A stretch of 64,000 bases of DNA, taken from contig NC_088302.1 in NCBI RefSeq assembly GCF_032854445.1, positions 188,001 through 252,000 on the forward strand. The letters run 5' to 3'. Positions 10,500 through 23,371 of this stretch are shown here, one piece after another. Every line of letters starts with the position of its first letter. Within the stretch, counting starts at the first letter, position 1. The DNA comes from Liolophura sinensis (Eukaryota; Mollusca; Polyplacophora; Chitonida; Chitonidae). The notes below the pieces were generated by a model, which had not been told where the DNA came from, searched no databases, and worked only from the letters and a program-made list of their open reading frames with translations. Both the position numbers and the translations under genes were made by a program.

Positions 10500-12975
10500 A
10501 GACAGTCGCCACACCAGGGAGCGGAATCAATATCAAAACCGTCAATACCCAAGTAATTAACTTGTCCACTGTTATTTTAAGTCAAGAACAAATTAACATT
10601 TTCAATTTAGGTCTTGATTTTAGACCAACCCTTTGTCTAATCTGGATGACCTATGTATCAGGAAGGCATCAGAGAGTTTAGTAGAAAACTAGAATTTCCT
10701 TTGTAATGTTTAACCCTGAAGGTAATAACGCAAGTTCCCAAAGATACTATTCATTAGTTTTAATCCATTCCCTTTCAGACCTAGAACCAGAGATGCTCAT
10801 TTAGAACTATTTATGGACAAGTTAAACAACCTACCTATAGCATCATCGTCACAGGCCAAATCTAATGTTTCCTTCTCTCAAAAACTTTAAAAGTCTTAAT
10901 AGCAACCCAGATATCATCATAAAAGAAGCAGACAAGGATAAAACTGTAGTTGTTATGGATAGATAAAATTCTAGAAATGCTCAATGATAAGGAGACTTAC
11001 AGACAAATTTCAAGTCATCCTGATAATCGCATTTTAACGGACCTTTGTAAGTTAATTCTTAAACACAAACACATCCTCACAAAAAAAGAAAGGGATTACT
11101 TAACCAAGTTTGAATCCAAAACCAGTAATTTTTATGGCTTGTCAAAAACTGATAAATCTGAGTAAATCAGAGATGCTACTGAAAGTCAAAAATCAGATTA
11201 TATTACTCTACTTTATCCCAGTGATATCAAATTCGGACCCACCATTCCTGGTCCGTCTTCACCAACCCAAAGATTAAGCCCTCTTACGGATATACATGTA
11301 TTGCTTCGACCATTTCTAGACCACATCAAAAGCTTTGTTAGGGATACTCTAGATTTCCTGAATCATTTACCTCAGGAACTAGAGGAAGATGTTAAAAAGG
11401 CCACATCTGATATACACAGTCTATATAGTAGTATTCCACACAACCTAGTGCTAGAAGCAAAGCAATATTGACTTCCTGTCAGGTTAATTCCACCAACGTC
11501 TTAAAAGTGAATTTATCCTTGATGATATTAAATTTATTTTGAACAATAATTCGTTCTGTTTCAATGATTAATACTATATTGCCATGCCCCAGTATATGCA
11601 ACATTGGTGATTGACTTTCCTGAAAGTAAACTGTTTGAAACTATTTCTTCGAAAGGTGGAACTGAGTACGGAAAAATCTTTGAAAAACGGTTGCAGCTTT
11701 AGATGACTGCTTTGTTTTTTTGACCATCACAAAATCGTACAATCAAATCACTGCTTGCGATCCTTAATGCACTGCATCCTCAAATTTCTTTACAATGGAT
11801 GCAAATGGTATCAGTATTCCATCCTTAGATATTCTGGTTGTTAAATCTGAACGCATTTTTACTGCAGATATATTTCTGAAACCAGTTCTATCCTTATTTT
11901 AGCTCCAATCATGCCAGACACCCATGGGAAAATGCCCCTTATTCACTGGTTGGACGGGTGTGTACTATTGTCATCAACCCAACCACTCGAAATGAGCGAC
12001 TTATTAAATTTAAGTCTGTCTTTCTCCGTAGGGGATATCCAGAGGGATTGATAGACGTTGGGATAATGAAAGCTTTATCTCACCCCATAAGCGTGTTATG
12101 ACAAATCTCACCACAAACTGCCAATCAAAATATTATCCCTTTTATATCTACTTACAATCCCAACAATAATAATATATTCCCCACAATACTCAAAACATTA
12201 CCTAAACTGAACAACAGTGCTAAAATGAAAGATATCATTTCCAAATCAGCAATTATTAACACTAAACTACAGAACCCAAACCTGAAGAAAATGTTAACAA
12301 GGGGCTGTTTTTCAGAAAACCAATGATATACACACTTAAGTCAATGTAACAAACTCAGGTGTGGGACACGCATCCTCATATTGGAAGGTCTGAGTGTTAA
12401 ATTTACAACAACTGACTCCTTATTCACTGTTAAAATGAACATGTCCTGTGAATCTAGATATGACGCATACACACTGATATGCCAGAGGTGTGGCAAACAA
12501 TACACTGGTCAAACAGCTGATTTAAGATCACGCCTAACCGTACACATGACGCATACACACTGATATGCCAGAGGTGTGGCAAACAATACACTGGTCAAAC
12601 AGCTGATTTAAGATCACGGCTAACCGTACACATGACGCATACACACTGATATGCCAGAGGTGTGGCAAACAATACACTGGTCAATCAGCTGATTTAAGAT
12701 CACGGCTAACCGTATACATGACGCATACACACTGATATGCCAGAGGTGTGGCAAACAATACACTGGTCAAACAGCTGATTTAAGATCACGGCTAACCGTA
12801 CACATACAACAGATTTTCCATGAAAGTCACCATTTTCTTTCTGTTTGTGGACACATTAGACGTTGTTCGTGCTCTTTTGCATTGCCTTTCAAAGTTTAGG
12901 AATGCAGAGATGTAAAAAGGTACAAAGGCTTATTTGTTTTTTATTCTATCCTTTCTCCACAACTGAAAAATCTTA
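10500..12975 (+). pseudogene. Penelope-like reverse transcriptase / GIY-YIG endonuclease pseudogene
   Basis: Seen in order on the plus strand, spread over different frames: an N-terminal LGLDFRPT segment (about 10610), EADKDKTVVVMD (about 10925-10962), NFYGLSKTDKS (about 11125-11160, family form FYGLPKIHK), DIHSLYSSIPHN (11409-11444, the motif-A region), LDDCF (about 11699-11713, the YIDD catalytic region), RRGYPEGL (about 12024-12050) and CQRCGKQYTGQT (12480-12515), the start of the endonuclease. The best open piece is 10950-11165. Stops and frameshifts separate the segments. The motif order matches Penelope-like elements and differs from LINEs and LTR elements. Confidence 0.8.
12461..12804 (+). 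repeat. 86-bp tandem repeat (4 copies) inside the endonuclease region
   Basis: The motif tgacgcatacacactg recurs at 12461, 12547, 12633 and 12719, exactly 86 bp apart. Each unit holds the CQRCGKQYTGQT segment and the following LRSRLTVH segment. Since 86 is two more than a multiple of three, each copy shifts the reading frame, so the expansion destroys the domain. Confidence 0.93.
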
Positions 12976-12983
12976 CCTCTATA

Positions 12984-12984
<1 letters not shown>

Positions 12985-13021
<37 letters not shown>
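12985..13021. repeat. (TA)n microsatellite
   Basis: A TA dinucleotide run directly left of a 5'-truncated SINE. A second TA run follows the SINE at about 13226-13245, so the SINE probably inserted within one TA tract. Confidence 0.9.
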
Positions 13022-13022
<1 letters not shown>

Positions 13023-13228
13023 TCTCACCAATGCGGTCGCTGTGAGTTGAAGTCCAGCTCATGCTGGCTTCCTCTCCGGCCGTATGTGGGAAGGTCTGTC
13101 AGCAACCTGCGGATGGTCCTGGGTTTCCCCGGGCTGTGCCCGGTTTCCACCCACCATAATGCTGGCCGCCATCGTATAAGTGAAATATTCCTGAGTACGG
13201 CGTAAAACACCAATCAAATAAATAAATA
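13022..13228 (+). mobile_element. 5'-truncated tRNA-derived SINE (main family)
   Basis: It begins at ctctcaccaatgcggtcgct, just upstream of the B-box, and runs through the central region to the ttgagtacggcgtaaaaca-type 3' end and AAAT tail. The A-box is lost. It is flanked by TA repeats on both sides. Confidence 0.87.
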
Positions 13229-13245
13229 TATATATATATATATAT

Positions 13246-14015
13246 ACACACTTTGAGCTCATTGTTCCTTATGTAAACAAAGTGTTAAGACCTGGGACAT
13301 TAGGACAGCAAGTGGAGTGACACATACCTCCAAACTTCTCTTATTAATGCAGGACTAACATAAAATTTAATCTAAGTGTAGTATGTACTTTATATATAAA
13401 AATGTCCAGATTTAGTGGAGGACTTCACAACAAATAGGCCACACTCATATACAGTAATACAACACATTGTAAACATCCTAGACAAAACATATTACACAGT
13501 TTTGTAACTTCCATGATTTCCAGTTCAAATCTGAATGAGTATATATGACATTGTAGCTTGATGATTGTTCAGGTGGTTCGCACATGTACAGGAACGTAAC
13601 TCAGACAAAAGTCCTGGAAACTCTCACTATCTGTCATCTATGTGTGTGTAGCTAGTCTGTGGTGGTCAGGGCAATGAATGTGACAAGTCAGGTATAACTA
13701 ACAAGTAGAAGATGACAGATCAGCTAGATCTGTGATAAGTCCATATAACCAGTGTCACAATGTTCCTACCTTAATCAGTCCAAATTTCCACCTCAAAACA
13801 AAGAAATTAATCTTCCCTAAATGCAAACATTCAGACACAGTGCGTCTTTGTATGCTTGATCAATTTGCACTTCAATTATGTGGGATAAAAATAAAGAAGG
13901 CAGACTAATGCAAACCCATACATGTATTTATCTGAAATACTGTTAGCAGGATATATTGTCAGGTATCAAGTTTGGAAACCTGCTGAGAAGAGTATCCATT
14001 TGTCTGTCTGCAAAT
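13246..14015. other. Unique AT-rich sequence
   Basis: No gene, RNA or element recognised. CpG-poor. Confidence 0.5.
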
Positions 14016-14906
14016 GTGAACCAGACATATGCAGCAGAATAGGACATGCCTTATACCACACACTCCTCCAAACACACAGTGTCTACACGCCCACAGTAAT
14101 GTGAACCAGACGTATGCAGCAGAATAGGACATGCCTTATACCACACACTCCTCCAAACACAAAGTGTCTACACGCCCACAGTAATGTGAACCAGACGTAT
14201 GCAGCAGAATAGGACATGCCTTATACCACACACTCCTCCAAACACAAAGTGTCTACACGCCCACAGTAATGTGAACCAGACGTATGCAGCAGAATAGGAC
14301 ATGCCTTATACCACACACTCCTCCAAACACAAAGTGTCTACACGCCCACAGTAATGTGAACCAGACGTATGCAGCAGAATAGGACATGCCTTATACCACA
14401 CACTCCTCCAAACACAAAGTGTCTACACGCCCACAGTAATGTGAACCAGACGTATGCAGCAGAATAGGACATGCCTTATACCACACACTCCTCCAAACAC
14501 AAAGTGTCTACACGCCCACAGTAATGTGAACCAGACGTATGCAGCAGAATAGGACATGCCTTATACCACACACTCCTCCAAACACAAAGTGTCTACACGC
14601 CCACAGTAATGTGAACCAGACGTATGCAGCAGAATAGGACATGCCTTATACCACACACTCCTCCAAACACAAAGTGTCTACACGCCCACAGTAATGTGAA
14701 CCAGACGTATGCAGCAGAATAGGACATGCCTTATACCACACACTCCTCCAAACACAAAGTGTCTACACGCCCACAGTAATGTGAACCAGACATATGCAGC
14801 AGAATAGGACATGCCTTATACCACACACTCCTCCAAACACAAAGTGTCTACACGCCCACAGTAATGTGAACCAGACGTATGCAGCAGAATAGGACATGCC
14901 TTATAT
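14016..14906. repeat. 85-bp minisatellite, about 10 near-identical copies
   Basis: The motif gtgaaccagacgtatgcagc recurs every 85 bp (14016, 14101, 14186 and on). Only a few single-base differences separate copies, mainly in the first and last units, pointing to recent expansion. The array passes without a spacer into the 33-bp array. Confidence 0.96.
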
Positions 14907-15625
14907 CAGTCATTTCAGCACTCCTGGTATGTAAACTGTCAGTCATTTCAGCACTCCTGGCATATGAACTCTCAGTCATTTCAGCACTCCTGGCATGTGA
15001 ACTATCAGTCATTTCAGCAGTCCTGGCATGTGAACTGCCTGTCATTTCAGCACTCCTGGCATGTGAACTGCCTGTCATTTCAGCACTCCTGGCATATGAA
15101 CTCTCAGTCATTTCAGCACTCCTGGCATGTGAACTATCAGTCATTTCAGCACTCCTGGCATGTGAACTGTCAGTCATTTCAGCATTCCTGGCATGTGAAC
15201 TGCCTGTCATTTCAGCATTCCTGGCATGTGAACTGTCTGTCATTTCAGCATTCCTGGCATGTGAACTGTCTGTCATTTCAGCACTCCTGGCATATGAACT
15301 CTCAGTCATTTCAGCACTCATGGCATGTGAACTATCAGTCATTTCAGCACTCCTGGCATGTGAACTGTCAGTCATTTCAGCACTCCTGGCATGTGAACTG
15401 TAAGTCATTTCAGCATTCCTGACATGTGAACTGTCAGTCATTTCAGCACTCTTGGCATGTGAACTGTCAGTCATTTCAGCATTTCTGACATGTGAACTGT
15501 CAGTCATTTCAGCACTCCTGGCATGTGAACTGTCTGTCATTTCAGCACTCCTGGCATGTGAACTGTAAACTATTTCAGCACTCCTGGCATGTAAACTCAC
15601 AGTCATTTCAGCACTTTCAGCAATC
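14907..15625. repeat. 33-bp minisatellite, about 22 copies
   Basis: The unit is 33 bp (tcatttcagcactcctggca then tgtgaactgtcag). As 33 is divisible by three, open frames of 174-295 codons appear on both strands, for example an 11-residue SAEMTDSSHAR repeat on the minus strand. No start context, signal peptide or splice site supports translation. Confidence 0.94.
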
Positions 15626-15639
15626 CATACTGTATTTAC

Positions 15640-16170
15640 TATGTGCTGTCCAATAAGTATATTTACTATGCATTGTGCAGTAAGCATATTTACTATGTGT
15701 TCTCCAGTGAGCATACTATAATATGCACTGTCCAATAAGCATATTTACTACGCGCAGTCCAGCTAGCATATTTACTATGCATTGTCTGGTAAGCATATTT
15801 ACTATGCATTGTCTAGTAAGCATATTTACTATGCGCTGTTCAGTAGACATACTACTATGTGTTGTCCAATAAGCGTTTTTACTATGCGTTGTCCGGTAAT
15901 CTTATTTATTATGCATTGTCCAGTAAGCATATTTACTATGCGTTGTCCGATAAACATATTCCAGTAAACATATTTACTATGCGTTGTCCAGTAAGCATAT
16001 TTACTATGTGTTGTCCGGTAGGCATATTTACTGTGCCTTGTCCAATAAGCATATTTACTATGCGTTGTCTGGTAAGCATATTTTACTATGCTCTGTCCAG
16101 TAAGCATATTTACTATGCGCTGTCCAGTAATCATACGTTGTCCAGTAATCATGCGTTGTTCAGTAAACAG
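15640..16170. repeat. 27-bp minisatellite, about 19 copies
   Basis: The unit is 27 bp (gtaagcatatttactatgcg then ttgtcca) with many single-base variants and a few shortened units. It is the third array in an unbroken chain starting at 14016. Confidence 0.92.
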
Positions 16171-16241
16171 GAAATCACAAAGTTTGCACACTGCTGTATA
16201 CATGGCAATGCCAATAGGAATGATGTAACAACATAGTTACA

Positions 16242-16340
16242 GGTACAGGCTGTAAGGTAAAAGCTGGTGTGGTCAGCATCTGGACATAGAGCTGACCACA
16301 GCTATAGGCTGTTAGGTAGAAGCTGGTGTGGTCAGCACAG
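16242..16340. repeat. Short duplication of about 60 bp
   Basis: The block taggctgttaggtagaagct with ggtgtggtcagca occurs twice, about 60 bp apart. Confidence 0.75.
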
Positions 16341-16867
16341 GAGATGGCCGCAGCTCCTAAAGCCAGGTGATCACTGCCCAGCCAAATGGATATCAGACAA
16401 AGCAAATATATCACATGGCCATTTTAATAGAAATGGATTGAGAAAAGTGTGTCACTTGACCATAGCCTCAGGATCTTCTCATATTTCTCCAATATTTGTG
16501 GAGATTTGTGCCAACATGTCATGCATCAACTTAGACTTCTGACAGGCTTGAGAGTAATCCACTACAAAGTCTATTGTATATCAACAAAGAGGCCCACTGA
16601 ACAGTCGGTCAGTGTAAACAGCAGTGCACATGTACATTCACTCTGGATTACTTATCCAATTTGGACATTTCAAACCTGTAACCTGTCTGTCTCACTTAGA
16701 GAAAAACGTTTGACCGCTATGGCTTAATATTTAAGAAGTACATGTACACACGTCAAAATGTGTCCATTATACATGCAGACTTATGGAAACAACTTAGTCT
16801 ACATATTTCATGTAGGCTTGTGTGTTAGTTATATCATATCATTTTTCTTGTGCAATATACATGTAAC
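16341..16867. other. Unique sequence
   Basis: No recognised gene. The short open frames lack domain content. Confidence 0.5.
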
Positions 16868-17478
16868 CTCAGTTCTTCCACGGTTAGCTTGGTTCTGTCA
16901 GTTCTTCCAGGGTTAACTAGGTTCTGTCAATTCTTCCAGGGTTAACTTGGTTTTGTCAGTTCTTCCAGGGTTAACTAGGTTCTGTCAGTTCTTCCAGGAT
17001 TAACTAGGTTCTGTCAGTTCTTCCAGGGTTAACTAGGTTCTGTCAATTCTTCCAAGGTAACTCTTCCAGGGTTAACTAGGTTCTGTCAGTTCTTCTCTGG
17101 TTAACTTGGTTCAGTCAGTAAATCTTCCAGGGTTAACTAGATTCTGTCGGTTCTTCAGGGTTAACTAGGTTCTGTCAGTTCTTCCAGGGTTAACTAGGTT
17201 CTGCCAGTTCTTCCAGGATTAACTAGGTTCTGTCAGTTCTTCCAGGGTTAACTGGGTTCTGTTGGTTCTTCCAAGGTTAATCCTAGGTTCTGTCAGTTCT
17301 TCTCTGGTTAACTTGGTTCTGTCAGTAAATCTTCCAGGGTTAACTAGGTTCTGTCAGTTCTTCCAGGGTTAACTAGATTCTGTCAGTTCTTCCAGGGTTA
17401 ACTGGGTTCTGTCGGTTCTTCCAAGGTTAATCCTAGGTTCTGTCAGTTCTTCCAGGATTAACTAGCTTGTGTCAGTTC
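16868..17478. repeat. 29-bp minisatellite, about 21 copies
   Basis: The unit is 29 bp (agttcttccagggttaacta then ggttctgtc). Some units carry a few extra bases (for example the cagtaaatcttcc variant), and these recur as markers of larger duplicated blocks. Confidence 0.92.
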
Positions 17479-18183
17479 TAAGTGTATGTAGCATTTTTAC
17501 TGTTGCAGAGTTTCTATGTTTCATAAGAATGTACACAAGCATTAAACTCAAGATGATAGAATTTTCTCTGCGCGATGTCTGTTCTTGTCCCATTATCATT
17601 TAAAATTAAACAGTCAAAAACAGTCAAGTTACAGCATTGTGTAGTTATTCTAATATGTGCCTCGTAACGTGTTTAAGACACACCTTTAACATTTCGAGAT
17701 TAACACTGACAACATGTCTGAAGACATAACTCGATCAAGCATGAAGCTGTATTTTAAAAATCCTCAAACCAAACTTGTCAGAGAGTATATTTTGTTATTT
17801 ATGACCATGATGAAAAAACACTACAGTACCACGCCAAGATTTCATTTGTCGTTCAAATCATTTTTTCTGCCTACTGGATATCTTTTGATGTCTGAAGACA
17901 ATTTATTGCCTTCTGTGTTGACAATGTATTGCCTTCTGTGTTGACAATGTATTGCCTTCTGTGTTCTGTGTTCCAAGACAAATGTTCCTCGTGACCTTAG
18001 AAATAAATATTTCCCAGCCATTTTCACTACCTGTCCTCAGCAAGATATTCATGGAGAAGCAACAGTGGTTATTTCAACTAATATTTTTAAAGTTTGAACA
18101 CAGCAGCCTCAATCGTGAGTTGGTCCAAAAAGGAAAACAAAACCAGTGACATACACTGGCAGTCGGATTTAACAGTTTCATTT
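17479..18183. other. Mostly unique sequence with a small 23-bp repeat
   Basis: A 76-codon plus-strand frame begins at 17714. It resembles no family I know and its end is made of a 23-bp repeat at 17904-17966 (attgccttctgtgttgacaa plus tgt, nearly three copies). I do not call it a gene. Confidence 0.45.
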
Positions 18184-20109
18184 GTATCATGTTTATGGAA
18201 TGATCCTAGAATGAATGTTAACATGTACTATGGTCATGTCATCCATAATGATCCCAATGACATAATGTTTATGGAATGATCCTAGAATGAATGTTGACAT
18301 GTACTATGGTCATATCATCCATAATGATCCCACTGACATAATGTTTATGGAATGATCCTAGAATGAATGTTGACATGTACTATGATCATGTCATCCATAA
18401 TGATCCCAATGACATAATGTTTATGGAATGATCCTAGAATGAATGTTGACATGTACTATGGTCATATCATCCATAATGATCCCACTGAAATAATGTTTAT
18501 GGAATGATCCTAGAATGAGTGTTGACATGTACTATGATCATGTCATCCATAATGATCCCACTGACATAATGTTTATGGAATGATCCTAGAATGAATGTTG
18601 ACATGTACTATGGTCATATCATCCATAATGATCCCAATGACATAATGTTTATGGAATGATCCTAGAATGAGTGTTGACATGTACTATGATCATGTCATCC
18701 ATAATGATCCCAATGACATAATGTTTATGGAATGATCCTAGAATGAATGTTAACATGTACTATGATCATATCATCCATAATGATCCCAATGACATAATGT
18801 TTATAGAATGATCCTAGAATGAATGTTGACATGTACTATGATCATATCATCCATAATGATCCCACTGACATAATGTTTATGGAATGATCCTAGAATGAAT
18901 GTTGACATGTACTATGATCATGTCATCCATAATCATCCCAATGACATAATGTTTATGGAATGATCCTAGAATGAATGTTGACATGTACTATGATCATATC
19001 ATCCATAATCATCCCAATGACATAATGTTTATGGAATGATCCTAGAATGAATGTTGACATGTACTATGATCATATCATCCATAATGATCCCAATGACATA
19101 ATGTTTATGGAATGATCCTAGAATGAATGTTGACATGTACTATGATCATATCATCCATAATGATCCCAATGACATAATGTTTATGGAATGATCCTAGAAT
19201 GAGTGTTGACATGTACTATGATCATATCATCCATAATGATCCCACTGACATAATGTTTATGGAATGATCCTAGAATGAATGTTGACATGTACTATGATCA
19301 TATCATCCATAATGATCCCACTGACATAATGTTTATGGAATGATCCTAGAATGAATGTTGACATGTACTATGATCATATCATCCATAATGATCCCACTGA
19401 CATAATGTTTATGGAATGATCCTAGAATGAATGTTGACATGTACTATGATCATATCATCCATAATGATCCCAATGACATAATGTTTATGGAATGATCCTA
19501 GAATGAGTGTTGACATGTACTATGGACATATCATCCATAATGATCCCAATGACATAATGTTTATGGAATGATCCTAGAATGAGTGTTGACATGTACTATG
19601 GTCATATCATCCATAATGATCCCAATGACATAATGTTTATGGAATGATCCTAGAATGAGTGTTGACATGTACTATGGTCATATCATCCATAATGATCCCA
19701 ATGACATAATGTTTATGGAATGATCCTAGAATGAGTGTTGACATGTACATGTACTATGATCATATCATCCATAATGATCCCAATGACATAATGTTTATGG
19801 AATGATCCTAGAATGAGTGTTGACATGTACTATGATCATGTCATCCATAATGATCCCAATGACATAATGTTTATGGAATGATCCTAGAATGAATGTTGAC
19901 ATGTACTATGATCATATCATCCATAATGATCCCAATGACATAATGTTTATGGAATGATCCTAGAATGAGTGTTGACATGTACTATGATCATGTCATCCAT
20001 AATGATCCCAATGACATAATGTTTATGGAATGATCCTAGAATGAATGTTGACATGTACTATGATCATGTCATCCATAATGATCCCAATGACATAATGTTT
20101 ATGGAATGA
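18184..20109. repeat. 76-bp minisatellite, about 25 copies
   Basis: The motif gtttatggaatgatcctag recurs at 18191, 18267, 18343, 18419 and on at 76-bp steps. A few diagnostic sites (aatgttgac/gagtgttgac, catatcatcc/catgtcatcc, caatgac/cactgac) are shuffled between copies. One unit near 19741 has an internal 6-bp duplication (acatgtacatgtac). Confidence 0.96.
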
Positions 20110-21451
20110 ATGGTCATGGCTTCATTAACACCACATTATAATAACTGCAATTGTGACAAAACTTTATTTACCAAGGGTAATTGGGTCAAATAAACACACT
20201 TTGCTCTTCCTCAGAGCCCTCAAACAAGGTATAGACATATAATTAATTGTTTTCCTCCTGGAGAACACCATCAGACATCACCTACCTTCTGTTTCTCTAC
20301 CCTCTACACACCATATAAAGGGGAAGCTAAAACTATTGAGTTAGATAGAAACAGTGATTGGTCACACAATGCTATTAGGCTGACAAGGTCTTTCAGAAAC
20401 GCATTAATGGTCTACCAAACACACAGACAACTAACAAATACAAAATGTTTTGAGCAAATTTATAGGCTTGTATGTAGTTTAGTACACAATAACAAAACAA
20501 AGGTAGCCGGATCAACATCAAAAGTACTTTATAATTACTGTAATTATATCTAAATAACACTTATGTAGCAGATTTCAAATAACCTAAAGGTCATGCAAAA
20601 ACATGAAATATGACTCAATGAAAGTTTTATACTGTGATAGGTGCAGTATATCTTCTGTTTATGTCAAGACAGTTTAGGTGCATACAGTCCTACACTGCTT
20701 ACAGTACTTGTACTCTCCTCTAGAAAAAACTCAGAGACTCTGAAAATCAATTAAGACTGAGGTGGGAGGTAATTTACTGGGGAACATTTACCCCACACCT
20801 AAGGCTGTTTGTCTGTGATTTAATGTGGACAGCTTGATTGAAAAGCTCATAGATTACACCTAGATAAGCGGTTTGTCTATCAAAGCCTAACTCATCCATC
20901 AGGTCAAGCTGAGAAGCTGATGGGGATTTACACATGTCACAGCTGAGTGAACACTTTGAAGTGTGTTAACACATTCCCAGGTAAACTGGCCACACTGGTT
21001 GTTAAGGTCAACTCCTGACCTCACACAATTCACTCCCTAAACTGACCAGTGTCCTGCTAGAAATGCTGAACAATTCTACATTCCACAAACAGAGAGTGCT
21101 TAATCAAACAACTGGCCACATTCTATCCCCGAAGACATCTGGATACCTCCACCTTCCAATCACACAGATGCTTTCTTGATCTTTCACCTACATGTACTTA
21201 TCTTCCCTGTGTCTACTACATGAATGTCACTCAACACTGACCATAAAGAGTTACCTCCTCTTATCCTAGCCCACCTTTCACAAAGGTAACATATATACAA
21301 GGTTAGTGTTTCATCTGCCTTTATAATGACAAAGTTATAAAATGGATTAAGTGTCATTCTAAACTGAAGATAAAATATTTATAAACATCAGAGAAATAAT
21401 TTTGTTAAAAGTATAAAACATGCACATCAATCTTAATTATATGTATTTTTA
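20110..21451. other. Unique AT-rich sequence, very low CpG
   Basis: About 1.3 kb without repeats or a recognisable gene. By hand I count only two CG dinucleotides in 20461-21060. Probably intronic. Confidence 0.5.
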
Positions 21452-23230
21452 TACATGACAGAATGTAGCATTTTATACATGACAGAATGTAGTATTTATA
21501 CATGACAGAATGTAGTATTTATACATGAAAGAATGTAGTATTTATACATGACAGTATGTAGCATTTTATACATGAGAGAATGTAGTATTTTATACATGAG
21601 AGAATGTAGCATTTTATACATGACAGAATGTAGTATTTATACATGACAGAATGTAGTATTTATACATGACAGTATGTAGTATTTATACATGACAGTATGT
21701 AGCATTTTATACATGACAGAATGTAGTATTTATACATGACAGAATGTAGCATTTTATACACGACAGAATGTAGCATTTTATACACGACAGAATGTAGCAT
21801 TTTATACATGACAGAATGTAGCATTTTATACACGACAGAATGTAGCATTTTATACACAACAGAATGTAGCATTTTATACATGACAGAATGTAGCATTTTA
21901 TACATGACAGAATGTAGCATTTTATACATGACAGAATGTAGCATTTTATACATGACAGAATGTAGCATTTTATACATGACAGAATGTAGTATGTTATACT
22001 CTTTAGAATGTAGTATTTATACATGACAAAATGTAGCACTCTATACATGACAGAATGTAGCATTCTATACATGACAGAATGTAGCATTTTATACATGACA
22101 GAATGTAACATTTTATACATGAGAGAATGTAGCATTTTATACATGACAAAATGTAGCATTTTATACATGACAGAATGTAGTATGTTATACTCTTTAGAAT
22201 GTAGTATTTATACATGACAAAATGTAGCACTCTATACATGACAGAATGTAGCATTCTATACATGACAGAATGTAGCATTTTATACATGACAGAATGTAGC
22301 ATTTTATACATGACAGAATGTATTTTATACATGACAGAATGTAGTATGTTATGCTCTTTAGAATGTAGTATTTATACATGACAGAATGTAGCATATTATA
22401 CATGACAGAATGTAGCATTTTATACATGAGAGAATGTAGCATTTTATACATGACAGAATGTAGTATTTTATACATGACAGAATGTAACATTTTATACATG
22501 ACAAAATGTAGCATTTTATACATGACAGAATGTAGTATGTTATACTCTTTAGAATGTAGTATTTATACATGACAAAATGTAGCACTCTATACATGACAGA
22601 ATGTAGCATTCTATACATGACAGAATGTAGCATTTTATACATGACAGAATGTAGCATTTTATACATGACAGAATGTAGCATTTTATACATGACAGAATGT
22701 AGCATTTTATACATGACAGAATGTAACATTCTATACATGACAAAATGTAGCATTTTATACATGACAGAATGTATTTTATACATGACAGAATGTAGTATGT
22801 TATACTCTTTAGAATGTAGTATTTATACATGACAGAATGTAGCATTTTATACATGATAGAATGCAGCATTTTATACATGACAGAATGTAGTATTTTATAC
22901 AAGAGAGAATGTAGTATTTTATACATAACAGAATGTAGTACTTTATACATGACAGAATGTAGTATTTTATACATGACAGTATGTAGTATGTTATACTTGT
23001 TAGAATGTAGTATTTTATACATGACAGAATGTAGCATTTTATACATGATAGAATGCAGCATTTTATACACGACAGAATGTAGCATTATTTACATGACAGA
23101 ATGTAGTCTTTATACATGACAGAATGTAGTCTTTTATACATGACAGAATGTAGCATTTTATACACGACAGAATGTAGTATTTTATACATGACAGAATGTA
23201 GCATTTTATACATGACAGTATGTAATATGT
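21452..23230. repeat. 24-bp minisatellite with higher-order structure, about 74 copies
   Basis: The unit is 24 bp (tgtagcattttatacatgac then agaa). A distinctive unit with gttatactctttagaatg recurs near 21993, 22182, 22350, 22540 and 22799, and diverged forms occur near 22990 and 23230, defining larger duplicated blocks of about 170-260 bp. The unit is divisible by three and stop-free in several frames on both strands, which explains the many open frames here. Confidence 0.95.
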
Positions 23231-23371
23231 TATAATCGTTAATCGTCAGGTTTCTATCATTATTATATAATGTACTTATTTGTTTTACAATATCAAAATG
23301 TCTTCTCAAATCAAAATGTCTTCTCACAGACTTTCTAACACTGAATATTCCATAAAGAAAAGCCAGACCCT

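Larger units (their letters stand above)
10045..12985 (+). mobile_element. Decayed Penelope-like retroelement with an inverted 3' copy at its left end
   Basis: The plus-strand interior (about 10500-12975) carries remnants of a Penelope-type reverse transcriptase followed by a GIY-YIG-type endonuclease tail. The left end, 10045-10425, is the reverse complement of the 3' end (12365-12975), so the element is bounded by inverted arms of about 370 bp. Penelope-like elements are known to carry terminal partial copies in direct or inverted orientation. A (TA)n tract follows the right end. Multiple stops and frameshifts make it inactive. Confidence 0.8.

Noticed and set aside
14848-15735. 295-codon minus frame with SAEMTDSSHAR repeats
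   Set aside because: It is made of a 33-bp minisatellite, is open on both strands, and has no unique N- or C-terminal domain.
21452-23230. CRISPR-like array of short direct repeats
   Set aside because: Units are contiguous without unique spacers and the DNA is animal nuclear sequence. It is a minisatellite.
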